The notes under the pieces are model-generated. The model was not told the DNA's origin. It saw only the letters and a program-made list of their open reading frames with translations, and did not search any database. This document shows, in pieces, positions 1 through 8,150 of a stretch of DNA of 40,716 bases (its first letter is position 1; each line of letters starts with the position of its first letter). This DNA comes from Pseudobdellovibrionaceae bacterium (lineage in GTDB: Bacteria > Bdellovibrionota > Bdellovibrionia > Bdellovibrionales > JAMPXM01). A program made the translations under genes and the position numbers. The stretch covers positions 1 through 40,716 of the forward strand of contig JAJTYM010000033.1 in the NCBI GenBank assembly GCA_021463345.1, given 5' to 3'.

Positions 1-28
1 TTGCTGCTTTCCCGCGCGGTCGTCCCAT
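1..28 (-). CDS. 5' end of a gene running off the left edge, possibly a DNA-binding regulator
   Basis: Only the first nine codons lie in the window, reading MGRPRGKAA. The start is well formed: GAGGTG on the minus strand (40-35) lies 6 nt before the ATG at 28, and a promoter-like TTGATA/TATACA pair lies further upstream. A Gly-Arg-Pro-Arg N-terminus followed by basic and small residues is common in TetR-type regulators, but also in some transposases. Nine residues cannot decide the family. The gene is divergent to the secreted-protein gene at 161. Confidence 0.5.
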
Positions 29-73
29 GCTGTTCACCTCGATGTGCGAACAGTATAACAAATGCGACTGCTT

Positions 74-103
74 TGTATATGCCGTATATTACGCGTTTAT
101 CAA
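74..103 (-). promoter_or_regulatory. Sigma70-like promoter of the left-edge gene
   Basis: On the minus strand TTGATA (103-98) and TATACA (79-74) are separated by 18 nt, inside an AT-rich stretch (about 50-130) that contrasts with the GC-rich surroundings. The predicted transcript would start near 67 and carry a leader of about 40 nt. The stretch also holds a direct repeat GTATAT-gcc-GTATAT (75-89), which could be a binding site in this divergent region. Confidence 0.45.
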
Positions 104-160
104 TAACTATGTTTCGGGCAAGCTTCACCCATAAAAAACTTCGCTCTCAAGGAGAGATTC

Positions 161-490
161 GTGAAGAAACTCGTGTGCCTTGCTTTCACTTTCTTGGTTC
201 AGAACGCGGTTGCCGGAGATGTCATCTTGAGGCCTGGCGAAGTGCGCAGCATCCATGACACCACGGTCAGCTGCGCCTACAATGGCGGTTATGAACCACC
301 GGTGGCATCGAAGTACTGTGAATGCACGCCTGGAATCCACGACCAAGTCTCCTTGGTGATGACCATCGTAAGGAGCGACGGAACAAGCTTTCAGAAAGAC
401 CTGTTTTCCGCGAGAGGCGACAACAGAACCTACCTTCTTGCGGCCTGCGAGCGAACGTGGAAAAGACAGTATGCCGCGGCCTGCCATTGA
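161..490 (+). CDS. Small Cys-rich secreted protein, unknown function
   Basis: 109 residues. The GTG start is fixed by AAGGAG (149-154) just upstream. The first 18 residues (MKK, hydrophobic core, ending AVA) form a Sec signal peptide with a clear signal peptidase I site. The mature part of about 91 residues has five cysteines, two of them in a Cys-Glu-Cys pair, so at least one disulfide outside the cytoplasm is plausible. I recognise no family. Base composition is visibly lower in GC than the genes to the right, and the upstream region is AT-rich, which could indicate recent acquisition. It converges on the lipoprotein gene ending at 551, with 60 nt between them. Confidence 0.7.
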   Translation: MKKLVCLAFTFLVQNAVAGDVILRPGEVRSIHDTTVSCAYNGGYEPPVASKYCECTPGIHDQVSLVMTIVRSDGTSFQKDLFSARGDNRTYLLAACERTWKRQYAAACH

Positions 491-550
491 TCAGAAGGGA
501 CCCGAGCTCCGCCGCTGCGGTGTGGGGACTCTTGAGATCGCCCCATCTGC

Positions 551-1516
551 TCAGTAGAGCTCGACCAAATCGTTTTCGCGGAACCCGCTGCCCGAGTGGA
601 TCACCGCGACCGAGCCGTCTTTCCCGAAGTAGCTGACGACCTCGACCGTGCCTTTCAGCCGCCCCGGCACGCGGCCGATGAGAACGCCGGTCTCGGGGTC
701 GTAAACATCCTCGCCCTCCTCCGTGATCTTGAGGATGTCGCCGACCTGCAGCCCCGTCAGGCGACCGGCGTTGAGGAACACACGGTCCCCCTTGATCATG
801 GCGATCCGACCTTCCCAATTGAGTTTGTCGATCGCCTGCAGGATTCGCGGCACCGTGCCTTTGAACGCCGACAAAACCGCGCCTTCGATGAGCTTGGGGT
901 CTTCTTCAAGATACCTGTCGCTGAACGCGCGTTCGGCGATGCGGGTCGTGGAGTCCTCCAAAGTGGCCGAGCGCACCTCGCTCAAGACGATTTTGGCGTT
1001 TTTGGCCGCCACCATCCGGAGCGAGACCGTGGCATCCATCTTCGCGCGCACCTCGCGGACGAGGCCTATCGCGTCGCCGAGGCGCTTGGCCTTCACTTCG
1101 ACGATCTTGCCCTCGATGACCGCGGCCAGTCCCATTCCGCCCGCGATTTTTGCGAGGGCTTCGAGGTCGTATTCCCCGCTTTTCAAATATTGGCTCAGAT
1201 CCTTCGGGAAGTCGTTGTTGCTGATGACGACGACATTGTTGGTTTTCAGGAGCTGTCGCACGAGCGACTCGCGCGCGATCAGCGCGACCTTCTCGGAGCG
1301 CGTGGACCCAGGGTCGATGAAAGGGAGAATCATCACGCGCTTGCGTGGCGCGGCCTCTTGACTCAGGCGCGCCTGGTAGGGCACGTCACGGACAGGAGGA
1401 GTGACTTTGTCTCCGATCGTACCCGATCGAGATGCAAGCAGGCTGCAGCCGCCGGTCGTGAGAACCATCGACAGAACCGCCGCAAGGACTCTTAAACGGG
1501 AGCACATTGACTTCAT
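551..1516 (-). CDS. FlgT-like/TolB-like outer-membrane-associated lipoprotein
   Basis: 321 residues. The N-terminus has a hydrophobic signal followed by TTGGC-S, a near-lipobox with Cys24 as the likely lipidated residue. Residues about 60-230 have a CsgG/TolB-like pattern: a start such as RVMILPF, then LIARESLVRQL and AAVIEGKI. The last 90 residues (GDRVFLNAGRLTGLQVGD, then a DPETGVLIGRV stretch) match the C-terminal domain of flagellar assembly protein FlgT. FlgT helps build the H ring around the flagellar basal body, but relatives act elsewhere in the envelope and no flagellar gene lies nearby. It is downstream of another FlgT-like gene (1748-2968), with 231 nt between. A second in-frame ATG at 1507 is an alternative start. 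Confidence 0.75.
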   Translation of the reverse strand: MKSMCSRLRVLAAVLSMVLTTGGCSLLASRSGTIGDKVTPPVRDVPYQARLSQEAAPRKRVMILPFIDPGSTRSEKVALIARESLVRQLLKTNNVVVISNNDFPKDLSQYLKSGEYDLEALAKIAGGMGLAAVIEGKIVEVKAKRLGDAIGLVREVRAKMDATVSLRMVAAKNAKIVLSEVRSATLEDSTTRIAERAFSDRYLEEDPKLIEGAVLSAFKGTVPRILQAIDKLNWEGRIAMIKGDRVFLNAGRLTGLQVGDILKITEEGEDVYDPETGVLIGRVPGRLKGTVEVVSYFGKDGSVAVIHSGSGFRENDLVELY

Positions 1517-1747
1517 GCCCTTGATTTTAGGGCGCTTCCGGATTTTGACATAGTGCTAATTACGCTGGACCTGAACCGAATTCGGGTCGCCACAGAGGAT
1601 CGCCGGATCCCCAGCCCCCTCTTTGGCGACCTGATTTTTCGTGGACTTTGGTCGAAACGGCGAGGGTGTCGATCTTTTTGAAAGCGCATTATGTTGCATA
1701 AATACGAAGCCACACCTGCTCGTGGGGAACTTTGCGTTTCGGACGGC
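1517..1747. other. Intergenic region between the two FlgT-like genes
   Basis: 231 nt, somewhat richer in A/T than the flanks. It contains a short dyad GGATC-gccg-GATCC (1597-1610) and, on the minus strand, TAAAAT (1529-1524) only 7 nt before the start codon at 1516. I see no convincing coding sequence; the 66-codon minus-strand frame here is very basic and lacks a ribosome-binding site. Confidence 0.4.
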
Positions 1748-2968
1748 TCACTGCGCTTTGATGTCCATGGTGACGCCGTTCCCGCTGGAACCCGCGTGCC
1801 TCATGGCGAAGCCTGGCAATATCAGGCTTTTGAACCGATCCGAGAACTGTTGGGCCTGGCCGGCGTAATCGATTTCGAAAGTGACCCCGTCCGCCTCGAT
1901 GATCCGCTCGCGCACGCTCTTCACCTCTCGGACGTGCTTCAACATCTGGGTCTTGAAGCTGCCCAGCTGTCGGGGGCTGAGTTTCCCGCGAAGAGAAAGA
2001 CGCATCAGATTCGACCCCAGAGCGCCTTTGGCCCAAGCGTCGACCACTTGAACGCCCAAATCCTTGGCGACGTCCGCCAACGCCGTCTGCAGCTTCGCGC
2101 GCGCGACGGTCTCGAACGCGCCCGCCTCGATTTCGAAGTTACGCGTCACCTCGCCGACCGAACGCGCATTGGCGGCTTGCACGGCGCTGATTTTGATCGC
2201 GATCTGATACCCGCCGGCGATGTCCGTGGATTCTCGGAAGCGGATGTCGCCGCGCACGATCATCTGCGCGTTGTAGAGCTCTCCCAGAAAACGCAGGTCT
2301 TCGGGCCTGTGGCGTTCCGCGCGATAAACGTCCGGGATCACGCCCATCAAGCCCGCCGTCGTCGGGCGGATGACGTAAAATCCCTGCCTGTTGAACTCGC
2401 GGAACAGCGCCTGATGGAGATCCCGGCTGGCTTGGCGGATGAACGCTTGCCCAGGCGCCTCTTTTTGCCCAACCCACCAGCGGTACTCCTGCCCGCGCAC
2501 GCGATCGACCAGCGAAACCATCGGCAAGATCGCCGCCGGCCCTTCGGTGTCGAACAGCAATCCGCTGTCGATGACCATCTGCCGAAGGCTGTCGACGGCG
2601 ACTCGCAGCTGCACCTGCATCTTGTACGAGTTCCCTCTCGCCACGGGCGCGCCGACCGGGGTCACAAACGGGATGAACTTGTAGGCCTCTTTGACGATGC
2701 GGTTCTCGATGAGGCTCTTGTTCTTTTGGTAGGCTTTTTCCCCCACGATATCGAGCACCTGTTGGCGGGCGACCGACGTGGTCATGCTCTGCACGATCGC
2801 GCGCGAAGCCGCGGCCGGGCTTTCGGCTTTCGAAGAACCTTCGACCGTGATCGTGGTCAGGCCGTCCTGCGCGCGGCCGGGCGAGGCGAAGCCCAAAACC
2901 GCCGCGAAAAGGGCGGACAGGATGATGAGCGGGAGTCGTTTCGGGCCGTGGGACATCGTGCGCGCCAT
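1748..2968 (-). CDS. Periplasmic protein with FlgT-N-like domain
   Basis: 406 residues. It has a basic N-terminus, a hydrophobic stretch (about 11-28) and an Ala-rich cleavage region ending GRAQ, a Sec signal peptide. Residues about 38-130 follow the FlgT N-terminal-domain pattern: a TITVEG strand, an Ala-rich helix that re-arranges arguments (ASRAIVQSM..VARQQVLDIVG), then a YKMQVQLRVAV strand. The rest contains TolB-like alternating strands and helices (AQMIVRGDIRF) and ends in residues conserved in no family I can name. SD-like GGAGC precedes the ATG. It begins 27 nt after dnaE and is probably co-transcribed with it. The shared fold type and order with the lipoprotein downstream suggest the two proteins work together at the outer membrane or periplasm. 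The exact function is unknown. Confidence 0.7.
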   Translation of the reverse strand: MARTMSHGPKRLPLIILSALFAAVLGFASPGRAQDGLTTITVEGSSKAESPAAASRAIVQSMTTSVARQQVLDIVGEKAYQKNKSLIENRIVKEAYKFIPFVTPVGAPVARGNSYKMQVQLRVAVDSLRQMVIDSGLLFDTEGPAAILPMVSLVDRVRGQEYRWWVGQKEAPGQAFIRQASRDLHQALFREFNRQGFYVIRPTTAGLMGVIPDVYRAERHRPEDLRFLGELYNAQMIVRGDIRFRESTDIAGGYQIAIKISAVQAANARSVGEVTRNFEIEAGAFETVARAKLQTALADVAKDLGVQVVDAWAKGALGSNLMRLSLRGKLSPRQLGSFKTQMLKHVREVKSVRERIIEADGVTFEIDYAGQAQQFSDRFKSLILPGFAMRHAGSSGNGVTMDIKAQ

Positions 2969-2995
2969 GCTTAAAAGCTCCGTTTCAAAGGTGAC

Positions 2996-5900
2996 TCAGG
3001 CGCGGATCTCGATGAAATCCGTTCGCCCGAACAACCCGTGCAAGTCTTCGAAAAACTCGCCCGAGGGGTTGATCCCCTTCGGTTCCAGGACGTCCAGCGT
3101 CACCGTTTTCCTCAGGTCCGGGATCTCGATCTCGAGCTCGACACCCGTCGGACCGGGGAATTTCAACAGCAGGTGACTGAGGTTATGCAAATGATCCTGC
3201 ATGCTTGCGTCAAGACGAAAAACCATCTGCTTCGATTTCCTGAGCATCTCCTCGAGGAGTCCGACGCGATCCACCAGTAGCTTGCATGAATCGCCTTCTT
3301 TTTCGAGCGTGCCGCCCACCAGAATCGGCACATCGGCCTTGAGTTGCGTTTCATGCTTGGCGTACGTATCGGGAAAAACCACGAGTTCCACCGTTCCGCC
3401 AAGATCCTCGAGCTGGGCGAACGCCATTCGCGTGCCTTTTTTCGTGATGATCTCGCGCAGCGAGGCCACGAGGCCGGCCAGGACCACCCGCTTCTTCTGT
3501 TCCTGATCCTTGAGCGCGTCGATCTGGCAAGTCGTCCAGATTTTCACGAGGTTCCCGAAGCCCGCCAGGGGGTGGTCGGAGAGGTAGAACCCAAGAACTT
3601 CTTTTTCGTAGGCGAGGCGCGCTGTCCGACTCCAAGGTGGGCCGTCTTCGAGGCGCACGGCCTGCTGGGACGAGTCCTCGGCTTCCATCATCGCGAACAG
3701 GTTCCCTTGACCGACCTCCCTGTCGCGTTTGACGCCCTCGGCGGCATCCAAGAATTTTTCGTAACCGCCCATCAAACGCGCGCGATGGTACCCGAACCCG
3801 TCCAGAGCGCCCGCCTTGATCAGGCATTCGACGACTTTTTTGTTCACCCGCTTGAAGTCGACGTTCTCGAAGAATTGCTCGAGAGTCTCGAACTTCCGGC
3901 CGGGGAGTTTCCCCCTCGCCTCGACGATCGCCTCGACGGCGCCCTCGCCGACGCCCTTGATCGCCCCGAGGCCGAAGTAAAGCTTCTCGCCCTCGACCGT
4001 GAAACGGTATTCGGAAAAACTCACATGCGGGGGCTCGACGACGATGCCGCGCTGTCTCGCGTCCTTGACGTACTTGACGACGTTATCGGTGTTGCTGAGC
4101 TCGGTCGTGAGCAGCCCCGCGAAGAACTCGACGGGGTAATGGTTCTTCAGCCACGCCGTCTGCGCCGCGATCACGCAGTAAGCCGCGGCATGCGATTTGT
4201 TGAAGCCGTAATTGGCGAATTCCTGCATCAAGTGGAACAGCTCTTCGGCCTTTTTGAGGTCGTGCCCGTTCTCCTTGGCCCCTTCGAGGAAGCGCTCCTT
4301 CTGTTTCTCCATCTCGGAGGCGATCTTCTTGCCCATGGCCCGGCGGAGCATGTCGGCTTCGCCGAGAGAGTAGTTGGCGATCTTCGAAGCGATCGCCATG
4401 ACCTGCTCTTGATAGATGATGATGCCGTAGGTCTCTTTGAGGATGTCCTCGAGCTCGGGGAACAGGTACTCGACCGCCGTCTCCCCGTGCATCCGACGGG
4501 TGTATTCAGGGATCATGTCCATCGGGCCCGGGCGATAGAGGGCGTTGATGGCCGTGATGTCCTCGAAACTCTTCGGTTTGATCTTCTTGACGGCGTCGGT
4601 GATGCCGTCGCCTTCGAACTGGAATATCCCCGCCGTATCGCCTCTCGACATGATCTCGTAGATCCCCTTGGAGGAAAGGGGGATCTCGCTGGGCAGGATC
4701 TTTTTGCCGCGGTTCCTTTCGATCTGATCGAGCGCGTACTGGATGTGCGTCAGCGTCTTCAGCCCCAGGAAGTCGAACTTGATGAGACCGATTTTCTCGG
4801 CCCACTTCATGTCGTACTGGACGACGTTTTCGCCATCGGCGCCTTTGTAGAGAGGCGCGATGTTGACAAGCGGCTGGCTGGCGATGATGACGCCGGCGGC
4901 GTGGATGCCGGCGTGGCGCACGAGGCCCTCGATCTTCTGCGCGAGCTCCATGAGCGTCGCGATCTGCGGGTTGAGGTCCATCTGCTCCTGGATCCGCGGC
5001 TCCATCGCGATGGCATCTTTGAGCGTCAGCCCGAGCTTCTCCGGCATGAGCTTGGAGATCACGTCGACTTCCTGAAACGTCATGCCGAGCACGCGGCCGA
5101 CGTCGCGGATCGCGGCCCGGGCCTGAAGCTTGCCGTACGTGATGATTTGGCTGACCTGCTCGCGGCCGTATTTGCCGGTGACGTAGTCGATCACGCCCTG
5201 CCGCTTGTCCTGGCAGAAATCGATGTCGAAGTCCGGCATCGAGATCCGTTCCGGGTTCAGGAAACGCTCGAACAGCAGCGAGTACGGCATCGGGTCGAGG
5301 TCGGTGATCCGCAGGCAATACGCGACCAGGGAGCCGGCGCCCGAGCCGCGGCCCGGCCCCACGGGCACGCCATGGTCTTTGGCCCAGTTGATGAAGTCCT
5401 GAACGATCAGAAAGTAGCTCGTGAAGCCCATTTTCTCGATGACATCGAGCTCATAATCGATGCGTGCCAAGTACTGGGGCTTTTTCTCCTCGGGCACGGC
5501 CTCGCCGCGCGCCACGGCCTCCGCGAAGCGGGTTTCCAAGCCTTGACGGGACTTCGCCTTGATTTCATCGAACTGCGAGCGGCCTTCGGCGGTCGGGAAA
5601 CTCGGCAGGTGGTAGATCGCCTTGCCGCTGTCGTCTTTGATCCTGAACTTGACGTCGCATCGGCTCGCGACTTCAAGAGTGTTCTCGATCGCTTCCGGGA
5701 CGTCCCTGAACAGCTCCTTCATGGCCTCGGCGCCCTTGAAGTAGAACTGGTCCGAACCCAAGCGGAAGCGCGACTCGTCCTGCAGGGTTTTGTTGGAGCC
5801 GATGCAGATCAGAACTTCCTGCGCGAGCTGATCGTCCGGCTCCAGGTAGTGGACGTTGTTGGTCGCGACCAGCGGCGCGCCGGTCGTCTTCGACGCTTCG

Positions 5901-6475
5901 ATCAAGAACGCGTTGAGGCCGTCCCATTCAGGGGTCCCCGTGCGGTTGAGCTCGAGGTAAAAGCTGTCGGGAAAGAGCTCCTGCATCTCCCGGATGCGCT
6001 CAATGGCCGCCCCTTTGCCGCCTTTGGAGAGCGCGTAGGCGATTTCGCCCTTGGAATTGCCGGAGAGCGCGATCAAGTCCGATCCGTGCTCCTTGAGCGC
6101 GTCGAAGTCGACGCGCGGCTTGTAATAGAAGCCTTCCTGGTAACCGATCGTCGAAAGTTTGCAGAGGTTTCTGTAGCCTTGCTCGTTTTTGGCCAGGAGG
6201 ACGAGCCGGCGATTCGGCAGCTGCGCCGTCTCGCGGTCCTCGCCCTTCGCGAGGCGGCTTTTCGGCGCGATGTAGACGTCCATTCCGATGATCGGCTTGA
6301 TCCCAAGTTCCTTGCAAGTGAAGTAAAACTCCACCGCTCCGAACATATTGCCGTTATCCGTGAGAGCGACGGCGGGCATGCCCATCTCGAGAGCTTTTTT
6401 CGCGAGCTTCGATATCCGACACGTCGCTTCGAGAAGCGAATACTGGCTATGGACATGCAAATGGACGAACGACAT
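2996..6475 (-). CDS. dnaE: DNA polymerase III alpha subunit
   Basis: 1159 residues, full length for DnaE. It is the replicative polymerase catalytic subunit. PHP domain about 1-280; polymerase palm with PDFDIDF (Asp415, Asp417) and KFDFLGLKTL (Asp568) supplying the three catalytic aspartates; GRGSGAGSL motif (about 376-384); helix-hairpin-helix and beta-binding region in the middle; OB-fold near 1000-1080 (VVLAGLVAS..GTRMAFAQLED). Most expected PHP metal ligands are replaced (Glu16, Asn41, Asp66, Arg90, Asn140, Asn207), so the PHP site is probably inactive and proofreading must come from a separate epsilon subunit. It starts 49 nt after guaA and is followed closely by the FlgT-N-like gene. 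GAGAGG lies just before the ATG. Confidence 0.97.
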   Translation of the reverse strand: MSFVHLHVHSQYSLLEATCRISKLAKKALEMGMPAVALTDNGNMFGAVEFYFTCKELGIKPIIGMDVYIAPKSRLAKGEDRETAQLPNRRLVLLAKNEQGYRNLCKLSTIGYQEGFYYKPRVDFDALKEHGSDLIALSGNSKGEIAYALSKGGKGAAIERIREMQELFPDSFYLELNRTGTPEWDGLNAFLIEASKTTGAPLVATNNVHYLEPDDQLAQEVLICIGSNKTLQDESRFRLGSDQFYFKGAEAMKELFRDVPEAIENTLEVASRCDVKFRIKDDSGKAIYHLPSFPTAEGRSQFDEIKAKSRQGLETRFAEAVARGEAVPEEKKPQYLARIDYELDVIEKMGFTSYFLIVQDFINWAKDHGVPVGPGRGSGAGSLVAYCLRITDLDPMPYSLLFERFLNPERISMPDFDIDFCQDKRQGVIDYVTGKYGREQVSQIITYGKLQARAAIRDVGRVLGMTFQEVDVISKLMPEKLGLTLKDAIAMEPRIQEQMDLNPQIATLMELAQKIEGLVRHAGIHAAGVIIASQPLVNIAPLYKGADGENVVQYDMKWAEKIGLIKFDFLGLKTLTHIQYALDQIERNRGKKILPSEIPLSSKGIYEIMSRGDTAGIFQFEGDGITDAVKKIKPKSFEDITAINALYRPGPMDMIPEYTRRMHGETAVEYLFPELEDILKETYGIIIYQEQVMAIASKIANYSLGEADMLRRAMGKKIASEMEKQKERFLEGAKENGHDLKKAEELFHLMQEFANYGFNKSHAAAYCVIAAQTAWLKNHYPVEFFAGLLTTELSNTDNVVKYVKDARQRGIVVEPPHVSFSEYRFTVEGEKLYFGLGAIKGVGEGAVEAIVEARGKLPGRKFETLEQFFENVDFKRVNKKVVECLIKAGALDGFGYHRARLMGGYEKFLDAAEGVKRDREVGQGNLFAMMEAEDSSQQAVRLEDGPPWSRTARLAYEKEVLGFYLSDHPLAGFGNLVKIWTTCQIDALKDQEQKKRVVLAGLVASLREIITKKGTRMAFAQLEDLGGTVELVVFPDTYAKHETQLKADVPILVGGTLEKEGDSCKLLVDRVGLLEEMLRKSKQMVFRLDASMQDHLHNLSHLLLKFPGPTGVELEIEIPDLRKTVTLDVLEPKGINPSGEFFEDLHGLFGRTDFIEIRA

Positions 6476-6524
6476 GGCCCTCTCGTCTTTATTCTTCGAC
6501 GGCGACGGATTCTTCCCGCGGGCG

Positions 6525-8060
6525 TCACTCCCACTCGATCGTGCCGGGGGGCTTGCTCGTCACGTCGTAGACGACGCGGTTGACGCCTTTGACTTCGTTC
6601 GTGATCCGGTTGGAGACCTTTTGCAAGAAACCGAATTCGAACGGAAACCAGTCGGCCGTCATCCCGTCATGACTGGTCACCGCGCGCAGCGCCAAAACCT
6701 TGTCGTACGTGCGCGCGTCGCCTTGGACTCCCACCGTGCGAACAGGAAGAAGTACGCAAAACGCTTGCCAGATCCTATCATAAAGACCGGCGCTTTTGAG
6801 CTCTGAGATGTAGATGTCGTCAGCTTCGCGGACGATGTCCAGATCCTCTTTGTTCACGGCACCCATGATGCGTATCGCCAAGCCCGGCCCCGGAAAGGGG
6901 TGACGCCCGAGATTGGCTTTCGGCAGGCCCAGTCGCTCCCCGATCGCCCGGGCCTCATCCTTAAACAGCTCCCGGAGCGGCTCGACGAGCTTCATGTTCA
7001 TCTTTTCAGGCAACCCGCCGACGTTGTGGTGCGACTTGATCGTCACCGAAGCCCCGCGCGGGCTCACCGACTCGATCACGTCCGGATAGAGCGTGCCTTG
7101 CGCGAGCCAGTCGAGCTCTTTGCCGATCTTCTCAGCCGTTTTCTGGAATACCTCGATGAACACGTGCCCGATCGCCTTGCGTTTTTTCTCCGGATCCTCG
7201 AGGCCCGCCAGCGCTTTCAAAAAAGCGTTTTCGGCGTTCACGCCGATCACGTTCAAACCCAAGCCGCGGTAATCGTTGAGGACGTCTTTGTATTCGTTCT
7301 TCCGCAGGAGCCCATTGTTCACGAACACGCAATGGACGCGCTCGACGCCGAGCGCCTTGCTCAGAAGCGCGGCGACAACCGTCGAGTCGACCCCTCCGCT
7401 CAAGCCGCAAAGCACATGGTCCTCGGCCCCGACCTTCGCCCGAATCTCGCCCAGCAGGTGCTCGACGATGTTCGGCGCGTTCCAGTTGCGCTCGGCCTTG
7501 CATTGCTCGAAGACGAACGCTTTGAGCAAGTCCATGCCGTGCTCGGTATGGCTCACTTCCGGATGGAACTGCACCGCCCAGTAACGGTCGTGCTTAAGCG
7601 CCGCCGCGTGCTGGGTTTCGCTCGTGCCGACGACCTTGAATCCCGGGGGCGGCACCTTGACGATGTCGCCATGACTCATCCACACGCGCTGGACCTTGGG
7701 AAGGTCGGTGGAAAACGGCTGCGTCCACGTGACCTGGTTGAGTCCGTATTCGCGCTTGGTCACGGCGCTCTCCACCACTCCGCCGAGTTCCTTGGCGATG
7801 AGCTGCATGCCGTAACAGATACCCATCACGGGGGCGATCTCGGCCAAAGGTTTCACCGCGCGCAGGGGGGCATCCGCTTCGTGCACCGAACTCGGTCCGC
7901 CGCTGAGGATGATGCCCTTGGGCCTGATCCGACGGATTTTCTCGATGTCGGCGTCGAAGGGAAAAAGTTCGGAATAAACTCCGAGTTCCCGGAGACGGCG
8001 CGCGATCAGCTGGGTCAGCTGCGAGCCGAAGTCGAGTACCGCGAATCCCCCCTCAACCAT
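6525..8060 (-). CDS. guaA: GMP synthase (glutamine-hydrolysing)
   Basis: 511 residues, the usual length. It converts XMP, ATP and glutamine to GMP. The class I glutamine amidotransferase domain (1-190) has the nucleophile in GICYGMQ (Cys82) and the His166/Glu168 pair in QFHPEVS. The ATP-pyrophosphatase domain has the P-loop SGGVDS (about 221-226). The C-terminal dimerisation domain ends in the family signature KPPGTIEWE. GGAGG lies 5 nt before the ATG. guaB is 90 nt upstream on the same strand, so IMP-to-GMP is encoded as one transcriptional block, continuing into dnaE. Confidence 0.97.
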   Translation of the reverse strand: MVEGGFAVLDFGSQLTQLIARRLRELGVYSELFPFDADIEKIRRIRPKGIILSGGPSSVHEADAPLRAVKPLAEIAPVMGICYGMQLIAKELGGVVESAVTKREYGLNQVTWTQPFSTDLPKVQRVWMSHGDIVKVPPPGFKVVGTSETQHAAALKHDRYWAVQFHPEVSHTEHGMDLLKAFVFEQCKAERNWNAPNIVEHLLGEIRAKVGAEDHVLCGLSGGVDSTVVAALLSKALGVERVHCVFVNNGLLRKNEYKDVLNDYRGLGLNVIGVNAENAFLKALAGLEDPEKKRKAIGHVFIEVFQKTAEKIGKELDWLAQGTLYPDVIESVSPRGASVTIKSHHNVGGLPEKMNMKLVEPLRELFKDEARAIGERLGLPKANLGRHPFPGPGLAIRIMGAVNKEDLDIVREADDIYISELKSAGLYDRIWQAFCVLLPVRTVGVQGDARTYDKVLALRAVTSHDGMTADWFPFEFGFLQKVSNRITNEVKGVNRVVYDVTSKPPGTIEWE

Positions 8061-8150
8061 AAAAACCTCCGGACTTTTCGGATGTTGGGAACCCCTGAGG
8101 ATTGAAACCCGGCTCCCAGGCCCCCCGATCGATCCCTTGTTCGAGCCGGC

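Noticed and set aside
3344-6583. 1079-codon plus-strand open frame opposite dnaE
   Set aside because: It is an antisense frame kept open by high GC at third codon positions. dnaE on the minus strand has all family motifs; the plus-strand translation is Asp/Arg/His-rich with no domain pattern.
8061-8150. Possible riboswitch or attenuator before guaA
   Set aside because: The 90-nt gap has only a small TCCG/CGGA hairpin near the SD; I see no purine- or guanidine-riboswitch core.
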